From: Candidatus Merdivicinus intestinavium
GTDB lineage: Bacteria > Bacillota > Clostridia > Oscillospirales > Ruminococcaceae
NCBI GenBank assembly: GCA_018713245.1
Contig: DVFM01000071.1
Coordinates: 1 to 46,879 of the forward strand
Reading direction: 5' to 3'
DNA: 46,879 nucleotides
Position 1 is the first letter of the stretch. Each line of letters starts with the position of its first letter. The notes under the pieces are model-generated. The model was not told the origin of the DNA, did no database searches, and saw only the letters and a list, made by a program, of their open reading frames with translations. The position numbers were made by a program, and so were the translations under genes. Below are positions 38,639 to 46,879 of this stretch, in pieces.

Positions 38639-39931
38639 ATGCGCGTCGCATTCACCACACTGGGCTGCAAGGTCAATCAATATGAAACGGAGATGCTGGC
38701 TGAGCTGTTTTCCCGGGAAGGATACGAAGTTGTGGACGCCCACGACTTTGCGGATCTGTACATCGTCAACTCCTGCACCGTTACCGCTTCGGGGGACCGA
38801 AAGACCCGCCAGCTCCTGCGGCGGCTCAAAAAGCAGAACCCCGCCGCCCGGGCTGCGCTGACCGGCTGTTATCCCCAGGCGTTCCCGGAGGAGGCGGCCG
38901 CCATCCCGGAGGCGGATATTGTGGCCGGCGCCAAAAACCGCGCCGGTTTGCTGAAGGCGGTGGAGGAGGCGTTCCGCACCGGAAAACGGGTGGTTGCCAT
39001 CGAACCCCACGAGAAGGGGGAGGCCTTCGAGCACATGTCCGTCACAGGGCTGCGGGGACGCACCCGGGCGTTTGTCAAAATTGAGGACGGCTGCGAGCGC
39101 TACTGCTCCTACTGCATCATCCCCAAGGCCCGGGGCCCGGTCCGCTCCAAACCCCCGGAGGAAATCCGGGCGGAGCTGGAAGCCCTCGCCGCCAACGGCT
39201 ACCGGGAGGCGGTCCTTGTGGGAATCAACCTCTCCTCCTACGGCAGGGATCTGGGCCTGCGGCTCATCGACGCCGTGGAGCTCGCCTGCAGCGTGGAGGG
39301 CATCAGCCGGGTCCGGCTGGGGAGCCTCGAACCGGAGCTCCTGACCGGGGAGGACATCCGGAGAATGGCCGCCCAGGAGAAATTCTGCCCCCAGTTCCAC
39401 CTCTCCCTCCAAAGCGGCTGCGACAGGACCCTGCGGGCGATGAACCGCCATTACGACGCGGCGGAATACGCCCGGATTGCCTCGGACATCCGGCGCGCCT
39501 TCGGCAACCCCTCCCTCACCACCGACGTAATGGTGGGGTTTGCCGGGGAGACGGAGGAGGACTTCTGCCAAAGCCTCGCCTTTGTGCGGGAAATGGCCTT
39601 TGCCAAGGTCCATGTGTTCGCCTACTCCCGCCGGGAGGGCACGGCGGCAGCCAAACGCCCCGACCAGGTTCCCGAAGCGGTCAAGGAGGAACGCAGCCGC
39701 CGGATGATCGCAGCAGCGGAGGAAAGTCGGCAGGAATTCCTCCGCCGCCAGCTGGGGCGCGTCGAGGAGGTCCTGGTGGAAACCACCCATGCTCCCCTGG
39801 GGTATGAGGGGTTTACCAAAAATTACACGCCCGTGTATGTCAGCTGCGGGCCGGAGGCCTGCGGAAAAGTCTGCAAAGTGAGGCTGGAAGCGGTGCTCGA
39901 CGGGCACTGCATCGGCACTCTGGAATCATAA
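38639..39931 (+). CDS. mtaB: tRNA (t6A37) methylthiotransferase MtaB
   Basis: The 430-residue radical SAM enzyme converts t6A37 to ms2t6A37 in tRNAs reading ANN codons. The N-terminal methylthiotransferase domain has cysteines in TLGCKVNQYE, VNSCTVTA and TGCYPQ. The radical SAM cluster motif is CERYCSYC near residue 150, with LGSLEP, FHLSLQSGCD and DVMVGFAGETEEDF in the barrel. A C-terminal TRAM-like region follows. The ATG at 38639 has AGGAGG 6 nt upstream. purL begins 22 bp after its stop, probably in the same transcript. Confidence 0.95.
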   Translation: MRVAFTTLGCKVNQYETEMLAELFSREGYEVVDAHDFADLYIVNSCTVTASGDRKTRQLLRRLKKQNPAARAALTGCYPQAFPEEAAAIPEADIVAGAKNRAGLLKAVEEAFRTGKRVVAIEPHEKGEAFEHMSVTGLRGRTRAFVKIEDGCERYCSYCIIPKARGPVRSKPPEEIRAELEALAANGYREAVLVGINLSSYGRDLGLRLIDAVELACSVEGISRVRLGSLEPELLTGEDIRRMAAQEKFCPQFHLSLQSGCDRTLRAMNRHYDAAEYARIASDIRRAFGNPSLTTDVMVGFAGETEEDFCQSLAFVREMAFAKVHVFAYSRREGTAAAKRPDQVPEAVKEERSRRMIAAAEESRQEFLRRQLGRVEEVLVETTHAPLGYEGFTKNYTPVYVSCGPEACGKVCKVRLEAVLDGHCIGTLES

Positions 39932-39953
39932 CCATAGGAAAGGAATGGCAAAC

Positions 39954-42900
39954 ATGTCCGTTTACAGAATTTACGTGGAGAAAAAACCGGCCTTTGCCGT
40001 CGAAGCGGATTCCACCCGCCGCGACATCAAGGCGTCGCTGGGCATCTCCCTGTCATCACTCCGCCTGTTCAACCGCTATGACGTGGAAGGCATTGACGAA
40101 GCGGCTTTTGAGATGGCGTCCAAGACCATCTTTTCCGAGCCGCCCGTGGACACCATCTCCATGGAACTGCCGGCGCTTGGGGAAAACCAGCGCGTCCTGG
40201 CGGTGGAATATCTTCCCGGCCAGTTCGACCAGCGTGCCGACTCCTGCGAACAGTGCATCCAGCTCATGACCCAGGGCGACCGCCCGACGGTGCGCAACGC
40301 CCGCATTTATCTGCTGGAAGGGGCGCTCACCGAGGAGCAGTTCGCCGCCATTAAGAACCACCTCATCAACCCCGTGGAAGCCCGGGAGGCGAGCCTGGAG
40401 AAGGCGGACACCCTCAAGACCGAGTACGAAATTCCCACCGCCGTGGAGACCCTTTCCGGCTTTACCGGCCTGGACGAGCAGGGGCTGGCGGACTTTGTGG
40501 CCAATTACGGGCTGGCCATGGACCTGGACGACATCAAGTTCTGCCAGGACTATTTTAAAAACACCGAGCACCGGGACCCCACCATCACCGAGATCCGCAT
40601 GATCGACACCTACTGGTCCGACCACTGCCGCCACACCACCTTCGGCACCATCATCGACCAGGTGGACATTGACGACGAAACCATCCGGAAGAGCTTTGAC
40701 AAATATCTGGAGCTGCGGGACGAGCTTTACGTGGGCCGGAATAAGCCCATGACCCTCATGGACCTCGCCACCATCGGCGCGAAAAAGCTCAAAAAGGACG
40801 GCAAGCTCAAAGAACTGGACGAAAGCGACGAGATCAACGCCTGCTCCGTGAAAATCAACGTGGATGTGGACGGCGTCCAGGAAAAATGGCTTTTGCAGTT
40901 TAAAAACGAGACCCACAACCATCCCACCGAGATCGAGCCCTTCGGCGGCGCGGCCACCTGCCTGGGCGGCGCTATCCGCGACCCCCTGTCCGGACGCGCT
41001 TATGTTTACCAGGCCATGCGGGTCACCGGCGCGGCCGACCCCACCGTCCCCTTCTCCGCCACCATCCCCGGCAAGCTGCCCCAGAAAAAACTGGTGACCA
41101 CCGCCGCCCACGGCTACAGCTCCTACGGCAACCAGATCGGCCTCGCCACCGGCGAAGTCGCCGAGCTTTACCATCCGGGCTATGTGGCCAAGCGCATGGA
41201 AATCGGCGCGGTTATCGGCGCTGTGCCGGAAAATTATGTGGTGCGGGAGACCCCCGATCCCGGCGATGTCGTCATCCTGCTGGGCGGGCGCACCGGCCGC
41301 GACGGCTGCGGCGGCGCCACCGGCTCCTCCAAATCCCACACCAAGGAATCCATCCACACCTGCGGCGCGGAGGTCCAGAAGGGCAACCCGCCCATTGAGC
41401 GGAAAATTTCCCGCCTGTTCCGCAACCCCGACGTCACCCGGATGATCCGCCGGTGCAACGACTTCGGCGCAGGCGGCGTCTCCGTCGCCATCGGCGAGCT
41501 GGCCGACGGCCTGTCCATCAACCTGGACGCCGTTCCCAAGAAATATGACGGCCTGGACGGCACCGAGCTGGCCATTTCCGAGTCCCAGGAGCGGATGGCG
41601 GTGGTGGTTTCCGCCGCCAACGCGGACCGCTTTATCAAGCTCGCCCACGAGGAAAACCTGGAAGCCACCAGAGTGGCGGTGGTCACCGCCGAGCCCCGCC
41701 TCACCATGGACTGGTGCGGCAACCGGATTGTGGACCTCTCCCGGGAGTTCTTAAACTCCAACGGCGCGGAAAAGCACACCGCCGTGCATGTCACCGGCGG
41801 CAAGGTGAAGCCCGTGAACAACCGCAAAGACGTGAAAGAGGACTGGATTGCCCATCTTTCCGACCTGAACATCTGCTCCCAGAAGGGCCTGGTGGAGCGG
41901 TTTGACAGCTCCATCGGCGCGGGCACCGTCAACATGCCCTACGGCGGCAAGTACCAGATGACCAAAACCCAGGCCATGGCGGCCAAGCTGCCGCTTCTGC
42001 AGGGCGAGACCAACACCTGCTCCATCATGGGCTGGGGCTATAACCCCTATATTGCCGAGCAGAACCCCTATCTGGGCGCTATGTACGCCGTGGTGGAGTC
42101 GGTGGCCAAGGTCGTGGCGGCCGGCGGCACCCATTCCCCCTGCTGGCTCACCTTCCAGGAGTATTTTGAGCGCATGAAAACCGATCCCTCCCGCTGGGGC
42201 AAGCCCATGGCGGCCCTGCTGGGCGGCCTGGAGGCTCAGCTGCAGCTGGGCTGCGCCGCCATCGGCGGCAAGGACTCCATGTCCGGCACCTTTGAGGACA
42301 TCGACGTCCCGCCCACCCTGGTTTCCTTCGCGGTATCCACCGGCGACGCCCGGACGGTGATTTCTCCGGAATTCAAGCAGATCGGCTCCACCGTCGTCCT
42401 GCTTCTGCCCAAATATCACGAGGACGGCACCCCGGACTTTGAAAGCGTCAAGGACGTGTTCACCCGGGTGGAAAACCTGATCCGCAGCGGCAAGGCCCTC
42501 GCCGCCTGGACGCTGGGCTTCGGCGGCGTATCCGAGGCCATCTGCAAAATGTCCTTCGGCAACCATGTGGGCTTTAAGTTCACCAAACAGCTCCCGGAAG
42601 AGCTGCTGTTCAACCCCGTTTACGGCGGCTTTGTGCTGGAGCTTTCCGGCGGCATCCCGGCGGAGGAAGGGGAAATCATCGGCGTGACCCGGATGGAACC
42701 CCTCCTGGAAAACACGGACGGCACCAAGTTTGCTTCCATCTCCGAATTCCAGAAGGCGTATGAGGACCGCCTGGAGAGCGTGTTCCCCTGCAACATCGAG
42801 ACTTCGGACAAGGCTGTGGAGAAGTTCTCCTACAGGGCGGAGCACCGCCCCTCTCCGGCCGTCAAGGCGGCTTCGCCCCGCGTCCTGATCCCCGTATTCC

Positions 42901-43670
42901 CCGGCACCAACTGCGAGTACGACACCCAGCGGGCTTTCGAGCGCGCCGGCGCCAATACCGATATTTTCGTCATCAACAACCTTTCCAGCCGGGACATCGA
43001 GGAATCGGTGGCAGAATTCTCCAAGCGGCTGTCCAAGGCCCAGATCGTCATGATCCCCGGCGGATTTTCCGGCGGCGACGAGCCCGATGGGTCCGGAAAA
43101 TTCATCACCGCGTTTTTCCGCAACCCCCGCATCAAGGACGGCGTCCATGAGCTTCTCAAAAACCGCGACGGCCTGATGCTGGGAATCTGCAACGGATTCC
43201 AGGCGCTGGTGAAGCTGGGGCTTGTGCCCTACGGCGAGATTGTGGACATGACGGACGACGCCCCCACGTTGACCTTCAACTCCATCGGCCGCCACCAGTC
43301 CATGATGGTGACCACCCGCATCGCCTCCAACAAATCCCCCTGGCTCGCCCACACCCAGGTGGGGGATTACCACACGGTGCCCATTTCCCACGGCGAGGGC
43401 CGCTTTGTGGCCAGCGAGGAATGGGTGCGCATCCTCTCTCAGAACGGCCAGATTGCCACGCAGTATGTGGACCTGACCGGGGAACCCACCTACGACATCC
43501 GGTTTAACCCCAATATGTCGGTGGCGGCCATTGAAGGAATCACCTCCCCGGATGGGCGGGTGTTCGGCAAAATGGCGCACAGCGAGCGCACCGGCAGCAA
43601 TATTGCCAAGAATATCGACGGCGACAAGGATCAGATGCTCTTCCAGAGCGGCGTGGAATATTTCCGCTGA
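39954..43670 (+). CDS. purL: phosphoribosylformylglycinamidine synthase, single-chain
   Basis: The 1238-residue enzyme makes FGAM from FGAR, glutamine and ATP in purine synthesis. It is one chain: an N-terminal PurS-like part, two AIR-synthase-type halves (KNETHNHPTEIEPFGGAATCLGG near residue 320; GGKDSMSGTFED near 780) and a C-terminal class I glutaminase with FPGTNCEYDTQRAFE, GGFSGGDEPDGSGKF and the nucleophile Cys in LGICNGFQALVKLG. This is the clostridial class of PurL. The ATG at 39954 is preferred because AAGGA is then 9 nt upstream; the ATG at 39945 abuts it. No other pur genes are adjacent. Confidence 0.96.
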   Translation: MSVYRIYVEKKPAFAVEADSTRRDIKASLGISLSSLRLFNRYDVEGIDEAAFEMASKTIFSEPPVDTISMELPALGENQRVLAVEYLPGQFDQRADSCEQCIQLMTQGDRPTVRNARIYLLEGALTEEQFAAIKNHLINPVEAREASLEKADTLKTEYEIPTAVETLSGFTGLDEQGLADFVANYGLAMDLDDIKFCQDYFKNTEHRDPTITEIRMIDTYWSDHCRHTTFGTIIDQVDIDDETIRKSFDKYLELRDELYVGRNKPMTLMDLATIGAKKLKKDGKLKELDESDEINACSVKINVDVDGVQEKWLLQFKNETHNHPTEIEPFGGAATCLGGAIRDPLSGRAYVYQAMRVTGAADPTVPFSATIPGKLPQKKLVTTAAHGYSSYGNQIGLATGEVAELYHPGYVAKRMEIGAVIGAVPENYVVRETPDPGDVVILLGGRTGRDGCGGATGSSKSHTKESIHTCGAEVQKGNPPIERKISRLFRNPDVTRMIRRCNDFGAGGVSVAIGELADGLSINLDAVPKKYDGLDGTELAISESQERMAVVVSAANADRFIKLAHEENLEATRVAVVTAEPRLTMDWCGNRIVDLSREFLNSNGAEKHTAVHVTGGKVKPVNNRKDVKEDWIAHLSDLNICSQKGLVERFDSSIGAGTVNMPYGGKYQMTKTQAMAAKLPLLQGETNTCSIMGWGYNPYIAEQNPYLGAMYAVVESVAKVVAAGGTHSPCWLTFQEYFERMKTDPSRWGKPMAALLGGLEAQLQLGCAAIGGKDSMSGTFEDIDVPPTLVSFAVSTGDARTVISPEFKQIGSTVVLLLPKYHEDGTPDFESVKDVFTRVENLIRSGKALAAWTLGFGGVSEAICKMSFGNHVGFKFTKQLPEELLFNPVYGGFVLELSGGIPAEEGEIIGVTRMEPLLENTDGTKFASISEFQKAYEDRLESVFPCNIETSDKAVEKFSYRAEHRPSPAVKAASPRVLIPVFPGTNCEYDTQRAFERAGANTDIFVINNLSSRDIEESVAEFSKRLSKAQIVMIPGGFSGGDEPDGSGKFITAFFRNPRIKDGVHELLKNRDGLMLGICNGFQALVKLGLVPYGEIVDMTDDAPTLTFNSIGRHQSMMVTTRIASNKSPWLAHTQVGDYHTVPISHGEGRFVASEEWVRILSQNGQIATQYVDLTGEPTYDIRFNPNMSVAAIEGITSPDGRVFGKMAHSERTGSNIAKNIDGDKDQMLFQSGVEYFR

Positions 43671-43691
43671 CGATCCTGCCGCAGCGGCAGA

Positions 43692-43729
43692 CAGGGCAGC
43701 GCCACCATCGGCGCTGCCCTGCGGCGTTT
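43692..43729 (+). terminator. terminator of purL
   Basis: CAGGGCAGCGCC (43692-43703) pairs with its complement (43710-43721), followed by CGGCGTTTT. Confidence 0.8.
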
Positions 43730-43922
43730 TAAAACAAACTGTCGGAAATCAGGTCACATCACGTGTAATCTTGCGCCGTTAACTGCTTTTTACGTGATTT
43801 ATTTCTTAATATTTGATAAAATTTTTTTGCCTTCATGGAATATTCACAGAACCATCACATCCGTGTGGGATACTTTGATATAGAGAAGATTCAGAAAATT
43901 GACAAGAAAGGCAAGGTGCGCC

Positions 43923-45083
43923 ATGCTCTCAAACGGAATCAGCAAGCTCGACCTCAAACGGCGGAACCGCATGCAGATCCTGCGGCTTCTCCGCCGCTGC
44001 GGCCCCACATCCCGAATCGATATCGCAAGAGATATTGGAATTACCAAGGCCGCAGTGACCATCATCACCAACGAGATGATTCAGGAGGGCATACTCTATG
44101 AAAAAGGGGAGCAGCATATTCCGGATGCGCCTGTGGCGCGGGGGCGGAAGAAAATTCTGCTGGACATCTGTGCCACCTACCGGCTGGATTTGGGAATGGT
44201 GCTGGAGGGAAAGGTCCTCCACGCGGGGGTTTCCACCCTTTGGGGGGAGATTGTGGAGTGCCAGTCCATCCTGCTTCCCACCGGCGTTTCCCAGGAGGAG
44301 CTCCTTTCCCAGATGGAGGCGGCCTACCATCAGCTGCTTTATAAAAACGGACTGACGCCGGAGCGCATTACGGGCCTGGGAATTTGCGTGGACCCCGCCT
44401 ATTTTCAGCGGCTGGGGATTTCGGACGGCCCGGAACCCGATTACGGCCCCTTTTATGACAGGCTGTCCCGGTTTGTCAAGGTGCCCGTCCTGTGCGCCAA
44501 GCTTTCCGGCGCGGCGGCCGTTGCGGAAGCGGATTACTGGCAGCGCGACCAGGCCTTTCCGGCGGACAACGCCCTGTTGTTCCGGTGCAGCAGCCAGATG
44601 GACGGAGCCGTCATGATTGGCCAGGAGCTTTATACCGGCTCCCGAGGGCGCGCCATGCGGCTGCCGGACAAGCAGAAATCCCGCGCGGAGGAGACATTCT
44701 GGAGCTGCCTCGCCATGGAGTTTTCCGCCGCCGGGACCCCGCGCTCCTGGCAGCTTGCCAACGGAAGCCTCCAGCAGATGCAGCGGCTGGCGCGGGAAGG
44801 GCGGCTCCCCATGGAGGACGAACCGGTCCGCCGGCTGGCGGAGGGCTTTGCCGCCCAGCGTGCGGAGGAAATTCTGTATGCCGCCAGTTTTTTTGACCCT
44901 GCCCGTGTGATCCTTCTGGCGGCGGAGGAGCGGGAGTTCTGGCTGCGGGATTATCTGGAAAACCGGCTGAAGGAGACCCTGGACGTCCCCGTTATCCGCA
45001 GCCGCCTTCAGCCCGACAGCCTGTTCCTGGCCGGAGCAGCGCTGGCCACCCGGGAATTTTTCTGCAACCGCGGCGGCTATTGA
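43923..45083 (+). CDS. ROK/NagC-type transcriptional regulator, degenerate kinase domain
   Basis: The 386-residue protein has an N-terminal winged helix (about 8-75: LKRRNRMQILRLLRRCGPTSRIDIARDIGITKAAVTIITNEMIQEGILYE), as in NagC/Mlc-type sugar repressors, followed by a ROK-fold sensing domain. The kinase phosphate loop (DxGGT) is replaced by YRLDLGMVLEGKV, and no CxCGxxGC zinc motif is present, so it is a sensor and not a kinase. Start ATG 43923 with AAGGTG 5 nt upstream. The regulated genes are not evident; no sugar operon is adjacent. The 200 bp upstream is AT-rich with no clear consensus promoter. Confidence 0.85.
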   Translation: MLSNGISKLDLKRRNRMQILRLLRRCGPTSRIDIARDIGITKAAVTIITNEMIQEGILYEKGEQHIPDAPVARGRKKILLDICATYRLDLGMVLEGKVLHAGVSTLWGEIVECQSILLPTGVSQEELLSQMEAAYHQLLYKNGLTPERITGLGICVDPAYFQRLGISDGPEPDYGPFYDRLSRFVKVPVLCAKLSGAAAVAEADYWQRDQAFPADNALLFRCSSQMDGAVMIGQELYTGSRGRAMRLPDKQKSRAEETFWSCLAMEFSAAGTPRSWQLANGSLQQMQRLAREGRLPMEDEPVRRLAEGFAAQRAEEILYAASFFDPARVILLAAEEREFWLRDYLENRLKETLDVPVIRSRLQPDSLFLAGAALATREFFCNRGGY

Positions 45084-45104
45084 GCGCTTTCCCGGACGTT
45101 AAAA

Positions 45105-45131
45105 ACGCCGCTCCTGCAAAAGGAGCGGCGT
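45105..45131. terminator. bidirectional terminator between the ROK regulator and ktrB
   Basis: ACGCCGCTCCT (45105-45115) pairs with its complement (45121-45131). An A run precedes it, which gives a T run for the minus-strand ktrB transcript. Confidence 0.75.
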
Positions 45132-45154
45132 CTGCCGTTTTGATGGGGAAAGCC

Positions 45155-46525
45155 TCAGCCTACCCAGATTTTGGCGTCGGGCATCACCTGTTTTTTCTCC
45201 CGGGCCCCCGCTGCCATGGAGATGGACAGGGCAAAGGAGACCGGCCCTACCCGCCCCAGGAACATGCCGATGATGAGCATGATTTTGCCGAGCTCGTGGG
45301 CTTCGGCGGAAATTCCGACGCTGAGGCCCACCGTTGCGAAGGCGGAGGTGGATTCAAACAGAGCGTTGATTTCGGAGCTGCTGGATTCGGTGGCAAGCAG
45401 AACGCCAGTGGTAATCATGACCAGCAGCATGCCCAGGAAAGCGACGGACAGCGCTTTATAAACCACCAGCTTGTCCACCCTGCGGTTGCGGATGACGGTG
45501 TCGGTCCGCCCGCGCGTCACTGAAACTACCGTCATGAGCAGTACAACCAGCGTGGTGACTTTGATTCCGCCGCCGGTAGAGCCGGGCGCCGCGCCGATAA
45601 ACATATAGATGACGGAAATAAACTTGGAAAGGGTGGTCATTTCCCCGTTGCCGATGGAGTCAAAGCCCGCTGTCCGGGTGGTGACCGACTGGAAAAAGGC
45701 GTTGAGGATTTTGCCGCCGACCCCCATATTCCCCATGGTGGCGGGATTGCTCCACTCGGTCAGCAGGAAGAGGGTAGCGCCGCTCAGGATGAGAATCCCG
45801 GTTGTGACCAGCACGATTTTGCTGTGCAGCAGCAGACGGCGGCGCCGCCGGAAGTTCCAAAGGTCCTGCCAGACGATGAACCCCAGCCCGCCGGAGATAA
45901 TCAACAGCATAAGGATGGTGAGCACCCAGGGGTTCTGGTTGATGGAAATCAGGCTGGAATACTCTCCGTGCATCCCAAGCAGGTCGAATCCCGCGTTGCA
46001 GTAGGCGGAAATGGCGAAAAAGACGGACATAAAGATGCCGTAGGTGCCGTAGGCGGGGACAAAATAGCACATCAGCAGCAGAGCGCCAACCGCTTCGATG
46101 GAGGCGGTGAGGAACACCACCATTTTGACCAGCCGCACCGTGTCAATCTTGTCGTCGGAGGAGACGGATTCCTGCGTGAGGTGGGCGGTGCGCAGGTTCA
46201 TGCGTTTGCCGATGAGGAGGTAGAAAAAGCTGGTCAGGGTAACCAGCCCCAGCCCGCCCAGCTGAATAAGGGCGATGATGACCGTCTGCCCGGCCATGTT
46301 GAAGTAGACGTAGGTATCGTAAACAATCAGTCCGGTTACGCAGGTGGCCGAAGTTGCCGTAAACAGCGCGTCCAGGAAAGGGGTGAAGCTCCCTGTCCGG
46401 TTCATAAAGGGCAGCGTCAGCAGCAGCGCTCCCACCAGAATGAGGATGGCAAAGCTCGATACAATAATCAGGGCAGGGTTTTTCAGCAGCGGAAGTTCCT
46501 TCTTCCGGTCCAATGTGTACCGCAT
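45155..46525 (-). CDS. ktrB: KtrB/TrkH-type potassium uptake membrane subunit
   Basis: The 456-residue protein has the four-repeat M1-P-M2 layout of TrkH/KtrB channels. Selectivity-filter loops are visible at FTATSATCVTGL (about 55-66), FAISAYCNAGFDLLG (about 170-184), QSVTTRTAGFDSI (about 286-298) and FESTSAFATVGLSVG (about 395-409). The third repeat is followed by the GAAPGSTGGGIKVTT gating-loop segment. It imports K+ (Na+-coupled in many Ktr systems). The regulatory RCK subunit KtrA is not in the window. AAGGAGA lies 13 nt before the ATG, longer than ideal. A leader hairpin, CAGCGCC-N4-GGCGCTG (46571-46588), precedes it. Confidence 0.93.
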   Translation of the reverse strand: MRYTLDRKKELPLLKNPALIIVSSFAILILVGALLLTLPFMNRTGSFTPFLDALFTATSATCVTGLIVYDTYVYFNMAGQTVIIALIQLGGLGLVTLTSFFYLLIGKRMNLRTAHLTQESVSSDDKIDTVRLVKMVVFLTASIEAVGALLLMCYFVPAYGTYGIFMSVFFAISAYCNAGFDLLGMHGEYSSLISINQNPWVLTILMLLIISGGLGFIVWQDLWNFRRRRRLLLHSKIVLVTTGILILSGATLFLLTEWSNPATMGNMGVGGKILNAFFQSVTTRTAGFDSIGNGEMTTLSKFISVIYMFIGAAPGSTGGGIKVTTLVVLLMTVVSVTRGRTDTVIRNRRVDKLVVYKALSVAFLGMLLVMITTGVLLATESSSSEINALFESTSAFATVGLSVGISAEAHELGKIMLIIGMFLGRVGPVSFALSISMAAGAREKKQVMPDAKIWVG

Positions 46526-46596
46526 AGTTGTTGAGAACTCTCCTTGTATAGAAATTTTGGGAAAAGGTTTCAGCGCCTTCCGGCGCTGTTGATATG

Positions 46597-46625
46597 ATTA
46601 TAGCAGACAATCTGCAAAGTTGCAA
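46597..46625 (-). promoter_or_regulatory. sigma-A promoter of ktrB
   Basis: On the minus strand, TTGCAA (46625-46620), 17 bp, TATAAT (46602-46597). The leader of about 70 nt is too short for a ydaO-type c-di-AMP riboswitch. Confidence 0.75.
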
Positions 46626-46644
46626 CCATCTTTGTAAGTTTCTC

Positions 46645-46673
46645 TTGCTTTTTTTTCAAAAATCCGCTATAAT
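46645..46673 (+). promoter_or_regulatory. sigma-A promoter of the tRNA region
   Basis: TTGCTT (46645-46650), 17 bp, TATAAT (46668-46673). It precedes the tRNA-like sequence and tRNA-Arg. Confidence 0.7.
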
Positions 46674-46720
46674 AAAAAATACCCGCAGCGGGACAGCTGT
46701 TTCGCCGGGAATATCGAGTG

Positions 46721-46788
46721 GTCTCCGTAGTTAAATGGATATAACAAGCCCCTCCTAAGAGAACTAACTACGGTTCACTAAAGGAGGC
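46721..46788 (+). pseudogene. broken tRNA-Arg(CCT)-like sequence
   Basis: The 5' half follows tRNA rules: acceptor GTCTCCG, T8-A9, D stem GTTA/TAAC with GG in the loop, and an anticodon stem AGCCC with loop CTCCTAA. After the anticodon loop the expected GGGCT is replaced by GAGAA, there is no T arm, and the whole is 68 nt. GGAGGC at 46783-46788 could still pair with GTCTCC. An alternative 9-bp hairpin (46725-46733 with 46765-46773) is also possible. It may be a scar of integration at a tRNA-Arg gene or a decayed duplicate. Confidence 0.55.
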
Positions 46789-46825
46789 GGCGTGGGATAA
46801 CTTTGTTAAGTTCAAAATTTAATAT

Positions 46826-46879
46826 GTGCCAGTAGCTCAGTTGGATAGAGCACCGCCCTCCTAAGGCGGGTGTCGGGGG
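46826..46879 (+). tRNA. tRNA-Arg(CCT), 3' part outside the window
   Basis: The acceptor strand GTGCCAG is followed by TA, D arm GCTC-AGTTGGATA-GAGC, and anticodon arm CCGCC-CTCCTAA-GGCGG with anticodon CCT (reads AGG). The variable region then begins and the window ends. The cloverleaf is normal as far as it can be seen. Confidence 0.9.

Noticed and set aside
41751-43580. Long minus-strand open frame (609 codons) opposite purL, with similar long frames opposite most genes
   Set aside because: High GC removes stop codons from the antisense frames. Composition is Gly/His/Arg/Val-rich with no recognisable domain, and purL itself is unambiguous.
46526-46602. c-di-AMP (ydaO) riboswitch before ktrB
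   Set aside because: The leader is about 70 nt and holds only one simple hairpin. The riboswitch needs well over 100 nt and two conserved domains.

Overview
The window is chromosomal DNA from a GC-rich, low-complexity-poor Firmicute of the class Clostridia, most likely an anaerobic gut Oscillospiraceae/Ruminococcaceae-type bacterium. The evidence is SpoVG, strong AGGAGG ribosome sites, the single-chain clostridial type of PurL, a two-gene SufC/SufB-D-like iron-sulfur unit, the NifU-like/GGGtGRT pair, an HPr-like protein with the regulatory serine, and many textbook sigma-A promoters (TTGACA, 17 bp, TATAAT). The taxon is inferred from protein families only. No prophage, insertion sequence or CRISPR array was seen.

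Layout. 1-9.5 kb: a DUF2461 protein; a minus-strand MATE exporter plus serine-hydrolase pair; a ROK sugar kinase; a MazG-like pyrophosphohydrolase converging on SpoVG; then a plus-strand operon of a membrane protein, AcpS, a GNAT acetyltransferase, the bifunctional NAD(P)HX repair enzyme and a nitrilase-family amidase. 9.5-15.2 kb (minus): an operon for a MacA-like adaptor, MacB-type ATPase, FtsX-type permease and an S-layer-homology surface protein, behind an array of 11-bp phased boxes. 15.4-19.7 kb (plus): a MarR regulator with its own operators, then a heterodimeric ABC exporter. 19.7-24.8 kb (minus): a GH35 beta-galactosidase, the GGGtGRT/NifU-like pair and GAPDH. 25-32 kb (plus): a radical SAM/SPASM protein, prephenate dehydrogenase, two tandemly duplicated MFS transporters with an ArsR-type regulator, and an HtrA protease. 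32-34.9 kb: an XRE regulator divergent from a small membrane protein, a GH25 lysozyme, a compact candidate type I toxin-antitoxin locus, and palindromic and tandem intergenic repeats. 34.9-38.4 kb (minus): the SufC/SufB-D-like pair, a D,D-carboxypeptidase and an HPr-like protein lacking the phospho-histidine. 38.5-45.1 kb (plus): MtaB, PurL and a ROK-type regulator. The end holds a KtrB potassium channel subunit (minus), a broken tRNA-Arg-like sequence and the start of a tRNA-Arg(CCT).

Most genes are housekeeping or envelope functions. The most interesting part is 34326-34610. Two perfect promoters face each other across about 230 bp. The minus-strand RNA encodes a 27-residue single-helix hydrophobic peptide whose ribosome site is folded into a hairpin. 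The plus-strand RNA (about 85 nt) carries a 10-nt stretch complementary to that ribosome site, and the two RNAs meet at a shared terminator. This is the architecture of the Fst/par type I toxin-antitoxin family with an unrelated-looking toxin. A second notable signal is that macA and htrA share the same arrangement of four TTCA-like boxes on an 11-bp period ending exactly 11 bp before the -10 box, which suggests one envelope-stress response regulator controls both.
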